A stretch of DNA of 64,000 nucleotides from Gemmatimonadaceae bacterium (GTDB lineage Bacteria > Gemmatimonadota > Gemmatimonadetes > Gemmatimonadales > Gemmatimonadaceae), in NCBI GenBank assembly GCA_035533015.1, contig DATLUQ010000013.1, forward strand, positions 1 to 64,000, read 5' to 3'. Every line of letters starts with the position of its first letter. Positions within the stretch are counted from its first letter, which is position 1. The notes below the pieces were generated by a model. That model saw only the letters and a program-made list of their open reading frames with translations. It was not told where the DNA came from and made no database searches. Positions 25,897-34,615 of this stretch are shown piece by piece. The translations under genes and the position numbers were made by a program.

Positions 25897-26583
25897 ATGA
25901 CCAAGCGCAGGAAGTGGACCGCCATCCCGGGGCTGATCGCGCTCGCCACCGGGGCGGTGATGCTCTCCGCATACAGCGGCGCGTCGTCGTCGCAGAACAG
26001 TTCGCCCACGCAGCCCATCCCGTTCCAGCACGCGGTGCACGTCGGGAAACTGGGCATCAACTGCGTCTACTGTCATTACACGGCCAACAAGTCGCCCGAT
26101 CCCGGATTCCCCGCCGTGTCGACGTGCATGGGGTGCCACTCGATCATCGGGCCCGACCGGCCGGCCAGCGACCTCGGGCCGGCGCGCAAGAGCGCCGGCA
26201 TCCAGAAGCTGTGGGACTACGCCGGATATCCCGCCAAGCTCGCCAGCGCCAAGCCCATCCCGTGGGTGCGCATCCACAAGCTGCCCGAATACGTCCACTT
26301 TCCGCACATGCGCCACGTCAACGCAGGCGTCACCTGCCAGACCTGCCACGGGCCCATCCAGACCGAGGCCAAGGTGTACCAGTATGCCTCGCTCAACATG
26401 GGGTGGTGTGTGAGTTGCCACGTGAACGGCTACGACCCGGCCCAGGGCGAGGCGATGACGTCGATGGTCGCCGATGCACAGGGCCGCGCGGTCCTGCCGG
26501 CCGGCTACAAGATGTCCGCCGCGGCCACGCCCGATTCGGCGCGCACGAAGGCGCGTTACGACTGTTCCGTCTGCCACTACTGA
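25897..26583 (+). CDS. actA: Alternative complex III subunit A, pentahaem cytochrome c
   Basis: The 228-residue protein has an N-terminal membrane anchor (PGLIALATGAVMLSAY) and five CxxCH haem sites: CVYCH, CMGCH, CQTCH, CVSCH and CSVCH. This fits the five-haem ActA of ACIII, which is bound to the periplasmic side and passes electrons from the Fe-S subunit to the cytochrome c or oxidase. Several free His residues (HAVHVGK, HFPHMRH) can serve as distal ligands. ATG start; it is the first gene of actABCDEF and follows the CRP/FNR-type palindrome. Confidence 0.93.
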   Translation: MTKRRKWTAIPGLIALATGAVMLSAYSGASSSQNSSPTQPIPFQHAVHVGKLGINCVYCHYTANKSPDPGFPAVSTCMGCHSIIGPDRPASDLGPARKSAGIQKLWDYAGYPAKLASAKPIPWVRIHKLPEYVHFPHMRHVNAGVTCQTCHGPIQTEAKVYQYASLNMGWCVSCHVNGYDPAQGEAMTSMVADAQGRAVLPAGYKMSAAATPDSARTKARYDCSVCHY

Positions 26584-26671
26584 TGACCGCCCCGTTGATG
26601 CGTGGCTCCCGCTCGCTGATCTGCATCCTGACGCGCGCCCGGCGCGCCGTTCGCCGTTCGAGGACAACTTC

Positions 26672-29600
26672 ATGAGCAAGGCTTCGGAACCGAAGGGGAA
26701 GGGCGTCAAGCGCCGGGATTTCTTGAAAATCCTTGGGGTGAGTGGCGCCGCCGTCGGTGCTGCCGGCTGTAGCCCTGAGAATGCCGGCAAGCTGATTCCG
26801 TATCTCGTGTCGCCGGATCAGACGGTGCCGGGGGTCGCCACGTACTACGCCACCACATGTCGTGAGTGCGCCGCCGCGTGCGGCGTCATTGCCGTGACGC
26901 TCAACGGGCGCACCATCAAACTCGAGGGTAATCCCGACCATCCTACCAGTCGCGGCGCGATCTGCGCTCGGGGCCAGTCGGCGCTCCAGGCACTCTACAA
27001 CCCCGACCGCTTGCGCACGCCGCTCGTCAAGAAGAGCGGCGTATGGACGGCCATCTCGTGGGACGATGCCCTCACCCTGGTGAGCCAGAAGCTGGGGGAG
27101 GCCAGGAGCCGCAACGCGGCGGGCAGCGCGGTCTTCCTGAATCAGCACGAGAGCGGCAGTTTCCCCGACTTCGTCGATCAGTGGCTGGCGGCGTTCGGCA
27201 TGAAGCCCCACGTGCGCGTGGACTTCGAGGCCGACCAGGCGGCCATGGAAGCCAACCGCCGCGCGTACGGCGTGTCATGGCCGCGGCTGGCGTTCACGGC
27301 TGCGCGGCTCGTCGTGTCGTTCGGCGCCGACTTCCTCGACGGCTGGGGCGCCTCCGTGCCGCAGCAACTCGACTTTGCCGACGCCAGGGCCAACATCGCC
27401 ACGGCGCCGCGCGCCGTGTACATCGGCCCCCGGCGCACACTCACGGGGCTCAACTCGGACCAGTGGATTCCCTGCAAACCGGGCTCCGAGCTGGCCATCG
27501 CGCAGGCCCTTCAGGGCAAGTTGTCGCCGTCCCAGGCCGCAGAGGCGAGTGGCGTGAGCGCCGACGTGATCGGCGCGCTCGCCAAAGAAGTCGCCTCGGC
27601 CACGCCGAGCCTCATCGTCTCGGGCGTACGCACCGGCAATGCGCTCGACCTCGCACTGGCGGTGGCCGACCTCAACAAGTCACTGGGCAACGTGGGCAAG
27701 ACGGTTCTGCCCGCCGAGCCGGTTACCGCGTTCGACGGCATCTCGCGCTACACGGAGCTGGCCGATGCCGTGGAGGATATGCGCGGCGGCAACGTCCCGT
27801 TGGCATTCGTGCGCGGCACGAACCCGGCGTACTATCTGCCCGCGTCGCTCCATTTCGCCGAGGCGTTCGCCAAGGTGCCGTTCAAGGTGGCGTTCGCCAC
27901 GCAGCCCGACGAAACGGTGGAACTGTGCGACCTCGTGCTGCCCGACCTGCACTCGCTCGAGAGCTGGGGCGACGCGCAGCCGGTGAAGGGCACCCTCGGG
28001 TTGCAGCAGCCGACGATGGACCCGGTGTTCACCGGCACGCGGGGCGCCGGCGACGTGATGCTCGTGCTGGCCCAGAAGGATCCCACGGTGGCGGCCAGGT
28101 TCCCGCAGAAAGACTACCGGTCGTGGCTCATGGCGCATTTCGTCGGGGGCCCCGCGGCCTTCGCGGCGGGATTGCCCAAGGGCATCTCGGCGGGCACGAT
28201 GCCCGTGCGCGCGACGCCCGCCGCAACCGCGGCGGCCAACGCTCCCGCGCTCGATTCCGCGTCGGGAGACTTCTATCTGATCACGTACCCGCATCCGCTA
28301 CTCGGTGACGGACGCGGCGCCAACCGCCCGTGGCTGCAGGAACTTCCCGACCCGGTGGCCAAGATCGTGTGGAGTTCGTGGGTCGAGATCCATCCCGAGA
28401 CCGCCACGCGGCTCGGCATCGAGCGCGGCGACATCGTCGAGGTGAAAACGGCGGACGGGACGGTGAAGGCGCCGGCGTATCTGTACCTCGGCGTGCGGCT
28501 CGACACGATCGCCATTCCGCTGGGGCAGGGGCATCGCTCGGCCACGCCGATCGCGGCCTGGGATCCGACACACCAGGATGCGACGCGGGACATCCAGTGG
28601 GGGTACGGGCGGTACGCGCGCAACGTGGGCGTGAATCCGTTCGATCTCATGCCGGGCGCTTCCGACGCGGCCGGTGGATTCGTGTGGACGGCGACCAAGG
28701 CCTCGCTCACCAGGACGGGTGACAGCGAGGTCATCCCCTCCACCGAAGGATCGGCGCGCCAACACGGTCGCGGAATCGCGCAGGCGATCTCGATCACCGA
28801 CCTGCTCAGCGGCAAGGCCGAGGGTCCCACCGAAGTGCCGCTGCCCGGGGATGTGTCGCACGACTACCTGCCCGGCATGCGCGCGCCCGTCGCGGCCGAC
28901 GCGCAGGGAGAGCTCGGCGCGCCGACGGCGGCCGATTCCGGCACGCACCTCGGGATGTACGATCCCAAGAACCCGCTCGGCATGGCCAAGCGGCGCTGGG
29001 CGATGACGATCGACCTGGCGCGATGCACCGGCTGCTCGGCGTGCGTCACGGCCTGCTATGCCGAGAACAACATTCCCACGGTGGGCGCGCACTGGCAGAA
29101 CGCCACGGTCTACGCGGTGCAGAAGACCGGATATAACGTGGTCCGCGGCCGCGAGATGAATTGGATTCGCATCGAGCGGTACTTCGAGGGTGCCGATGAC
29201 GCCAAGTTCGGCGAGGAGTTCGAGGGCCGCGTCGTGCCGATGCTGTGCCAGCAGTGCGGCAACGCGCCGTGCGAGCCGGTGTGCCCGGTCTTCGCGACGT
29301 ATCACTCGCCGGACGGGCTCAACATCCAGGTCTACAATCGCTGCGTGGGCACGCGCTACTGCTCCAACAACTGCCCGTACAAGGTGCGCTACTTCAATTG
29401 GTTCGGGTACGGCGAGAAGGATCGCCGGCAGTACGCGTTCCCCGACCCGCTGAACTGGCAACTCAATCCCGAGGTCACGGTGCGCGGCAAGGGTGTGATG
29501 GAGAAATGCACGTTCTGCGTGCAGCGCATCCGCGCCGCCGAAAGCCGCGCCACGCTGGAGCATCGCGAGCTCATCCCCGATGAGTTCACGTCGGCGTGCG

Positions 29601-29782
29601 CGGCCAGTTGTCCATCCCGTGCCATCACGTTCGGCGACGCGGCGGACGAGCGCTGGTCGGTGAACCGGCTGATCGAGGACAGACGCGCCTATACCGTGTT
29701 CAAGGAAATCAACACCTACCCCGCGGTGGTCTACTTGAAGAAGGTCAACCATCCCTCGCCGGCAACGGCGGGTAACGCTTAA
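26672..29782 (+). CDS. actB: Alternative complex III subunit B, Fe-S protein with molybdopterin-fold domain
   Basis: The 1036-residue protein starts with a twin-arginine signal (KRRDFLK at 13-19, then a hydrophobic run to Cys33), so it is exported folded by Tat. The N-terminal half has the molybdopterin-oxidoreductase fold, with a CRECAAACG motif and GAICARGQ that resemble the Cys set around a molybdoenzyme 4Fe-4S cluster. The C-terminal half has the ferredoxin-type domain: CTGCSACVTACY, CQQCGNAPCEPVCP, CVGTRYCSNNCPY and CTFCVQR...CAASCPSRA. ActB is the quinol-side electron wire of ACIII. ATG at 26672 is chosen because the Tat signal begins there; longer frames upstream are not family-like. 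It lies 88 nt after actA. Confidence 0.93.
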   Translation: MSKASEPKGKGVKRRDFLKILGVSGAAVGAAGCSPENAGKLIPYLVSPDQTVPGVATYYATTCRECAAACGVIAVTLNGRTIKLEGNPDHPTSRGAICARGQSALQALYNPDRLRTPLVKKSGVWTAISWDDALTLVSQKLGEARSRNAAGSAVFLNQHESGSFPDFVDQWLAAFGMKPHVRVDFEADQAAMEANRRAYGVSWPRLAFTAARLVVSFGADFLDGWGASVPQQLDFADARANIATAPRAVYIGPRRTLTGLNSDQWIPCKPGSELAIAQALQGKLSPSQAAEASGVSADVIGALAKEVASATPSLIVSGVRTGNALDLALAVADLNKSLGNVGKTVLPAEPVTAFDGISRYTELADAVEDMRGGNVPLAFVRGTNPAYYLPASLHFAEAFAKVPFKVAFATQPDETVELCDLVLPDLHSLESWGDAQPVKGTLGLQQPTMDPVFTGTRGAGDVMLVLAQKDPTVAARFPQKDYRSWLMAHFVGGPAAFAAGLPKGISAGTMPVRATPAATAAANAPALDSASGDFYLITYPHPLLGDGRGANRPWLQELPDPVAKIVWSSWVEIHPETATRLGIERGDIVEVKTADGTVKAPAYLYLGVRLDTIAIPLGQGHRSATPIAAWDPTHQDATRDIQWGYGRYARNVGVNPFDLMPGASDAAGGFVWTATKASLTRTGDSEVIPSTEGSARQHGRGIAQAISITDLLSGKAEGPTEVPLPGDVSHDYLPGMRAPVAADAQGELGAPTAADSGTHLGMYDPKNPLGMAKRRWAMTIDLARCTGCSACVTACYAENNIPTVGAHWQNATVYAVQKTGYNVVRGREMNWIRIERYFEGADDAKFGEEFEGRVVPMLCQQCGNAPCEPVCPVFATYHSPDGLNIQVYNRCVGTRYCSNNCPYKVRYFNWFGYGEKDRRQYAFPDPLNWQLNPEVTVRGKGVMEKCTFCVQRIRAAESRATLEHRELIPDEFTSACAASCPSRAITFGDAADERWSVNRLIEDRRAYTVFKEINTYPAVVYLKKVNHPSPATAGNA

Positions 29783-29794
29783 GGAGGGCACGGC

Positions 29795-31201
29795 ATGGCC
29801 ACGACTGCAGCGCCCTTCCCGGGTGCCGAGGAGCTGGGTCCCAACGTCGCTTCGGCGGATGTCCATTTCCCGGCGATCAAGAGCTACGAACAGGTCGATC
29901 GCGAGATCATCGCGACGATGCGCCCCACGTTGGGGTGGTTCGTGCTGCTCACGCTCGCCATCCTGTGCATGCTCATCGGGGCGGCGACCTGGACCTACCA
30001 GATATATGCAGGCCTCGGGGCGGCGGGCTACCAGCCCCCGGTGATGTGGGGCGTGTACATCGTCAGCTTCGTGTTCTGGGTCGGTATCGGTCATGCCGGC
30101 ACGCTGATTTCCGCCATCCTCTATCTGTTCCGCGCCGGCTTCCGCACCAGCATCTACCGGGTGTCCGAAGCGATGACCGTGTTCGCGGTCATGACCGCCG
30201 GCCTGTTCCCGATTCTGCACCTCGGGCGCCCCTGGAAGTTCTTCTATCTGATCCCGTACCCGAACTGGCGGTTCATCTGGCCCAACCCGAAGAGCCCGCT
30301 GGTGTGGGACGTATTCGCGATTCTCACGTACCTCACCGTGTCGGCGACCTTCCTGTTCGTGGGACTGATCCCCGATTTCGCCGTGATGCGCGACCGCGAG
30401 AAGAACCCCATCCGCCAGCGGCTGTTCGCCACGCTCTCGCTGGGATGGCGCAACTCGGACAAGGAGTGGCGCCACTTCGCGCGGGCGTACCTGTTCCTGG
30501 CGGCCTTCGCCACGCCGCTCGTGCTGTCCGTGCACTCGGTCGTGTCGTTCGATTTCGCCATGGCCAACATGCCGGGCTGGCACGAGACCATCTTCCCGCC
30601 GTACTTCGTGGCCGGCGCGATCTATTCGGGCCTCGGGATGGTGTTCACCATCGTCATCCCGATGCGCAAGTTCTTCAAGCTCGAGCATTACATCACGCTC
30701 AACGATCTCGACGCCGCGGCCAAGATGTGCCTGTTCGTGTCGATGGTCGTGGGGCTCGCCTACCTCACCGAGTTCCAGATGGGGTGGCTGGCCGGCACGA
30801 GCTTCGAGCAGGAATACTGGTGGCAACGCGCCTTCGGTCAGTGGGCCTGGGCCGAGTGGATCATTCTCACCTGCAACTGCATGCTTCCGCTGTCGCTGTT
30901 CTCGCAGAAGCTGCGCCGCAACCCGACCTGGCTGTTCATCCTCTCGATCTTCATCAACATCGGGATGTGGTTCGAACGGTTCGTGATCATCGTCCCATCG
31001 CTGTCGCACGAGTTCGAGCCCTGGCAGTGGGGTACCTACGCGCCCACGTGGGTCGACTACTGCATCCTGCTCGGCAGTTTCGGGTGGTTCTTCATGTGGT
31101 TCCTGCTGTTCATCAAGCAGATGCCGGTGATGGCGATCTCCGAGTTCAAGGAACTCATTCCGGCGCGGCTGAAAGGCGCCGCTGAGGGAGGGGCCCATTG
31201 A
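29795..31201 (+). CDS. actC: Alternative complex III subunit C, NrfD/PsrC-like membrane protein
   Basis: The 468-residue integral membrane subunit has about ten helices and belongs to the NrfD/PsrC superfamily. VILYSL-type and HGxxLxxxxYxxR-like helix ends are visible, for example GIGHAGTLISAILYLFRAGFR, VVSFDFAMANMPGWHETIFPPYFVAGA and RKFFKLEHYITLNDLD. ActC and ActF form the quinol-oxidising membrane pair of ACIII and resemble proton-conducting subunits. ATG start 12 nt after actB with an aaggaggg ribosome-binding site. Its stop overlaps actD by one nucleotide (TGATG). Confidence 0.94.
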   Translation: MATTAAPFPGAEELGPNVASADVHFPAIKSYEQVDREIIATMRPTLGWFVLLTLAILCMLIGAATWTYQIYAGLGAAGYQPPVMWGVYIVSFVFWVGIGHAGTLISAILYLFRAGFRTSIYRVSEAMTVFAVMTAGLFPILHLGRPWKFFYLIPYPNWRFIWPNPKSPLVWDVFAILTYLTVSATFLFVGLIPDFAVMRDREKNPIRQRLFATLSLGWRNSDKEWRHFARAYLFLAAFATPLVLSVHSVVSFDFAMANMPGWHETIFPPYFVAGAIYSGLGMVFTIVIPMRKFFKLEHYITLNDLDAAAKMCLFVSMVVGLAYLTEFQMGWLAGTSFEQEYWWQRAFGQWAWAEWIILTCNCMLPLSLFSQKLRRNPTWLFILSIFINIGMWFERFVIIVPSLSHEFEPWQWGTYAPTWVDYCILLGSFGWFFMWFLLFIKQMPVMAISEFKELIPARLKGAAEGGAH

Positions 31202-31701
31202 TGCAAGGCGTCATCGCGGCCTTTCATGAACTGGACTCCGCCGTGCACGCGGTGGAGGACCTGAAGAAGGAGCGGTTCGGGGAGATCACGGTCTATACTC
31301 CCACGCCGCACCACGAGTTCGACGAGGTGCTGGCGCGTCCGGAGAGCCACGTGCGGCGCTGGACGCTCATCGGCGGCGTGCTTGGCTGCACGTTCGGGTA
31401 TTGGATCTGGGTGTGGATCTCGCGCTACTGGCCACTCGTCGTGGGCGGCAAGGCGATCGTCGCCTGGGTGCCGTACACGATCTTTGGATTCGAGGTGATG
31501 GTGCTCGTGGGCTCGCTTGCCACCGTGATCGGCATGTTCGCCAATTCGCGCCTGCCGCGGCTCACGATGACCGTGGGCTACGACCCGCGGTTCAGCGGGG
31601 GGCACTTCGGCGTGTGGGTCGAGACGACGCCCGACCGGGCCGACGCCGCGGCCGATCTCATGCGCCGCCACGGCGCGGAGGAGGTGCGGCATGAGCGCTG
31701 A
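31201..31701 (+). CDS. actD: Alternative complex III subunit D (DUF3341)
   Basis: The 166-residue protein has a soluble N-terminal part (VIAAFHELDSAVHAVEDL, EITVYTPTPHHEFDEVL), two membrane helices (about 60-80 and 97-117) and a C-terminal RLTMTVGYDPRFSGGHFGVWV segment. This is the ActD/DUF3341 layout; the subunit stabilises the complex and carries no cofactor. ATG at 31201 overlaps the actC stop (TGATG). The end overlaps actE by 11 nt. Confidence 0.9.
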   Translation: MQGVIAAFHELDSAVHAVEDLKKERFGEITVYTPTPHHEFDEVLARPESHVRRWTLIGGVLGCTFGYWIWVWISRYWPLVVGGKAIVAWVPYTIFGFEVMVLVGSLATVIGMFANSRLPRLTMTVGYDPRFSGGHFGVWVETTPDRADAAADLMRRHGAEEVRHER

Positions 31702-32431
31702 CCTCCGACGCCATTTCGTGCGGGCGGCGGCCTTCGGCTACGCCGCGGTCGTGCTCACCGGGTGCTCCTGGTTCAGCGACTTCAAACGCCAGCCGAGCTG
31801 GCACCCGTGGCAGAGCGAGGCCGACACGATTCCGGCGCGGGCCAACCCGCAGAACTCGGTGTCGGTGTACGGCTCCGTGGCGCCAGGATTCATCTATGGC
31901 CGTGGACACCTGCCGGCGTCCATCGATTCGATGTCGGGACTCGTGAATCCCATTCCGCCGGACGCGCGCTCGCTGGCCAACGGCCACAAGTACTTCGCCA
32001 TCAACTGCTCCGTGTGCCACGGGTACACGGGGGCGGGCGACGGCGTGGCGACCAAGTACGGCATGGTGCCCATGCCGCTCACGTCCGATCAGGCCAAGTC
32101 GCTCTCCGATGGCTACATCTTCGGTATGATCCGTAATGGACGCGGCGTCATGCCGACCTACAACCGTATCGAGGAGCCCGACCGCTGGGACATCGTGAAC
32201 TACGTTCGCGCGCTCCAGGGCAAGTTCCCGGGCGTGACGGTGGCCACGGGACCCGTAGGCAAACCGGGCGAGACCGGCACCACGCTGCCGGGCGTCACGC
32301 AGATGGGCCCCACGCGGCCCGCGCCCTACTATCACCAGGTCGGATCGCAGGCGATGATGACGCTCGATTCGGTGCAGCACGCCGTGGTCGGAACGCCGGC
32401 TGACACCACGAAGCAGGGAGGGCAACTGTGA
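31691..32431 (+). CDS. actE: Alternative complex III subunit E, monohaem cytochrome c lipoprotein
   Basis: The 246-residue protein has a lipobox VLTGC (Cys25), so it is a lipoprotein on the periplasmic side. A cytochrome c domain has CSVCH at about residues 111-115, GMVPMPLT with possible Met ligand, and a downstream DRWDIVNYVRALQ helix. ActE is the monohaem subunit that hands electrons onward. The C-terminal tail (after about residue 180) is Gly/Pro/Thr-rich. ATG start overlaps actD by 11 nt. The stop overlaps the actF start by 4 nt (GTGA). Confidence 0.92.
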   Translation: MSADLRRHFVRAAAFGYAAVVLTGCSWFSDFKRQPSWHPWQSEADTIPARANPQNSVSVYGSVAPGFIYGRGHLPASIDSMSGLVNPIPPDARSLANGHKYFAINCSVCHGYTGAGDGVATKYGMVPMPLTSDQAKSLSDGYIFGMIRNGRGVMPTYNRIEEPDRWDIVNYVRALQGKFPGVTVATGPVGKPGETGTTLPGVTQMGPTRPAPYYHQVGSQAMMTLDSVQHAVVGTPADTTKQGGQL

Positions 32432-33753
32432 GCCTCCACGAACCGCACGTCCCGACGCGCGACGAACTCCTCGCGGCCACCAGCAAGCCGCTGCCCAGGT
32501 CGCTCACCACGGTCAGCCTCGCCCTGACGGCCATCGGCGCCGCGGTGTTCATTGCTGGCTTGTTCGTCGACCCCGACCGTGCCTGGCACGCCTGGCATTT
32601 CAACTGGCTCTTCTTTGCCGGCGTTTCGTCCGGCGGTGCGACCATCGTCGCCGTCCAGCGCATCACCACCGCCCGCTGGTCGCGTCCGGTGGTGAGGATG
32701 CTCGAAGGCTACGTCGCCTTTCTGCCGGTCGCCTTCGTATTTCTGCTCATCTCGTTGTTCCTGGGCAAGGGACACATCTTCCCGTGGGCCCACGGCGGGT
32801 ATCCGAATCCGGAAAAGGCGTTCTACTACAGCCCGCTGTTCCAGACCGTTCGCGATATCGTGGCCTTCGCGTTCCTGACCGTGTTGCCGCTCTGGTTCGT
32901 GTACAAATCGGTGCGGCTCGACGTAGGACAGATCCCCGAGAGCGGGGCGGGGTGGGCGGCCGGCATCCGCGCCCGCATGCGCCGCGGCTTCGGCGAGGAG
33001 CGCCGCGAGATCCACTCCACGCACTCCGTCCAGGGCAAGATCGCCGTGGCCATGGTGATCTTCTTCGCGTTCGGGTGGTCGGTGCTCGCCTGGGACCTGT
33101 CGATGAACCTGTCCATGCACTTCGAGAGCGACCTGTACGGCTGGTGGTTCTTCATGGGTGCGTGGCTCTCGGCGCTCATGGCGTTCACGATGATCGTCAT
33201 GGCGTGGCGGCGGTACCTGGGCGCCGACGACCTGATCACCGAGCAACAGATTCACGATATCGGCAAACTCTGCTTTGCGTTCACCGCCTTCTGGGGCTAT
33301 CTGACCTTCGGCCAGTACCTGGTGATCTGGTACGGCAACATGGGCGACCAGACGTTCTTCATGCGCTTGCGGCTCATCCATCCGTGGAAGGTGATCACCC
33401 TCGCCTCGATCTGGCTGGTGTTCGTGCTGCCGTTCTTCGGGCTGATCTCGAAGACCGCCAAGATGTACCTGCCCACGCACATCCTGTTCGCCACGTGCAG
33501 CCTCGTCGGCCTCTGGCTCATGCGCTATATCGAGGTTTATCCCTCGGCGTACGGTGTGACCGCCACGGCGCCGTTCGGCATGTGGGAAATCGGCGTCGGC
33601 GCGCTCTATCTCGGCCTCTGGGGCCTGTGCTACGCGAAATTCATGGACGCCTTCCCCCGCATGCGCCTCACCTTCATGACGTCCGAGTACCGCGACGAAG
33701 TGCAGGTTCCCGTGGACCCGAAGACGATGGAGCCGCTGCCGGCGCATGAGTAG
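32428..33753 (+). CDS. actF: Alternative complex III subunit F, quinol:cytochrome c oxidoreductase membrane protein
   Basis: The 441-residue integral membrane protein belongs to the ActF branch of the NrfD-like family. It has about ten helices, including HAWHFNWLFFAGVSSGGAT near the start, WDLSMNLSMHFESDLYGWWFFMG in the middle and RYIEVYPSAYG near the end. It is the second membrane partner next to ActC. GTG start at 32428 overlaps the actE stop (GTGA). No actG, actH or terminal-oxidase gene follows; the operon ends at the strong terminator 29 nt downstream. Confidence 0.93.
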   Translation: MSLHEPHVPTRDELLAATSKPLPRSLTTVSLALTAIGAAVFIAGLFVDPDRAWHAWHFNWLFFAGVSSGGATIVAVQRITTARWSRPVVRMLEGYVAFLPVAFVFLLISLFLGKGHIFPWAHGGYPNPEKAFYYSPLFQTVRDIVAFAFLTVLPLWFVYKSVRLDVGQIPESGAGWAAGIRARMRRGFGEERREIHSTHSVQGKIAVAMVIFFAFGWSVLAWDLSMNLSMHFESDLYGWWFFMGAWLSALMAFTMIVMAWRRYLGADDLITEQQIHDIGKLCFAFTAFWGYLTFGQYLVIWYGNMGDQTFFMRLRLIHPWKVITLASIWLVFVLPFFGLISKTAKMYLPTHILFATCSLVGLWLMRYIEVYPSAYGVTATAPFGMWEIGVGALYLGLWGLCYAKFMDAFPRMRLTFMTSEYRDEVQVPVDPKTMEPLPAHE

Positions 33754-33781
33754 GAGGGTAAGAGGAACTCCGCCGTTCGAG

Positions 33782-33812
33782 GGGCCCGGCACCGCCGGGC
33801 CCTTCCTTTTCC
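33782..33812 (+). terminator. Rho-independent terminator of the ACIII operon
   Basis: GGGCCCGGC (33782-33790), loop ACC, GCCGGGCCC (33794-33802), then ttccttttcc. The 9-bp all-GC stem, tight 3-nt loop and T-rich tail make a strong intrinsic terminator 28 nt after the actF stop. Confidence 0.9.
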
Positions 33813-33881
33813 TCGCTGCTTGCCGTTGCGCCGTAGCGGCCCAGCGCTGTACTTGCCATGCGCTTTATATTTGTCATGACT

Positions 33882-33954
<73 letters not shown>

Positions 33955-34059
33955 CTTCCCCTTCCATGAGTATCCGCGCACGAGGACCACGGCTCCTGGG
34001 CCGGCGGGCCTCGTGCCCGTGACGGTCCGTCACGTTCCCTGCTCGCGGTCGCGTGTGCT

Positions 34060-34533
34060 ATGACGATTTCCGTATTGCCCATCCCCACCGCTGGCCAGAC
34101 CGCGCCCGACTTCTCCCTCGCCTCGACGGCCGGCTCGAGCGTCACCCTGTCGTCCCTCCGCGGGCGGCCCGTGCTCCTGGCCTTCTTCCCGCTCGCCTTC
34201 ACCAGCACGTGCACCGCCGAACTGTGCGACATCCGCGACGACTACGACCGGTTCGCGGCCGCCGGTGTCACGGTCTATCCGATCAGCGTCGACTCGGTGG
34301 ACTCCCTGCGCGAGTTCAAGAACAAGCATGGCATGAAGGTCGACCTGCTGAGCGACTTCAAGCGCGACGTATCGCGCCTCTACGGGACTCTCAGAGAAGA
34401 TCGCTTCTACTCCAATCGCGCCTACTTCCTGATCGACGCATGGGGCGTGATCCGATGGGCACACGTCGAGGCAAAACCGAGCGACCGCCGCCAGAATTCG
34501 GAGATTTTCGCCGAGATTTCCAAACTCGGATAG
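34060..34533 (+). CDS. Peroxiredoxin, BCP/AhpE type
   Basis: The 157-residue thioredoxin-fold peroxidase reduces hydrogen and alkyl peroxides. The peroxidatic Cys is C51 in FPLAFTSTCTAELCDIRDDYDRF. Cys56, five residues on, has the spacing of the atypical two-Cys BCP resolving cysteine. N-terminal PDFSLASTAG and VTLSSLRGRPVLLAF are the usual opening strands. No signal peptide; cytoplasmic. ATG start. It lies 105 nt after tRNA-Ala and could follow it on the same transcript, but it may have its own promoter. Confidence 0.93.
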   Translation: MTISVLPIPTAGQTAPDFSLASTAGSSVTLSSLRGRPVLLAFFPLAFTSTCTAELCDIRDDYDRFAAAGVTVYPISVDSVDSLREFKNKHGMKVDLLSDFKRDVSRLYGTLREDRFYSNRAYFLIDAWGVIRWAHVEAKPSDRRQNSEIFAEISKLG

Positions 34534-34586
34534 GCGCGTGGCAGGAGTGCTACAGAGTCGGCAAACGGCAGTGGCTTTCGGTCAAC

Positions 34587-34615
34587 TTGACCGCTCGGTT
34601 TCCGCTCCGTATGTT
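34587..34615 (+). promoter_or_regulatory. Possible sigma-70 promoter of the two-component cluster
   Basis: TTGACC (34587-34592), a 17-nt spacer and TATGTT (34610-34615) match the -35/-10 pattern well. The -35 lies within a perfect inverted repeat CGGTCAA-C-TTGACCG (34579-34593) that could be an operator. The -10 overlaps the first ATG of the kinase frame (34611), so if this promoter is used the true start codon must be further downstream. Confidence 0.45.

Noticed and set aside
28298-31198. 966-codon open frame antisense to actB and actC
   Set aside because: Both sense genes have clear cofactor or helix motifs; the antisense protein has none.
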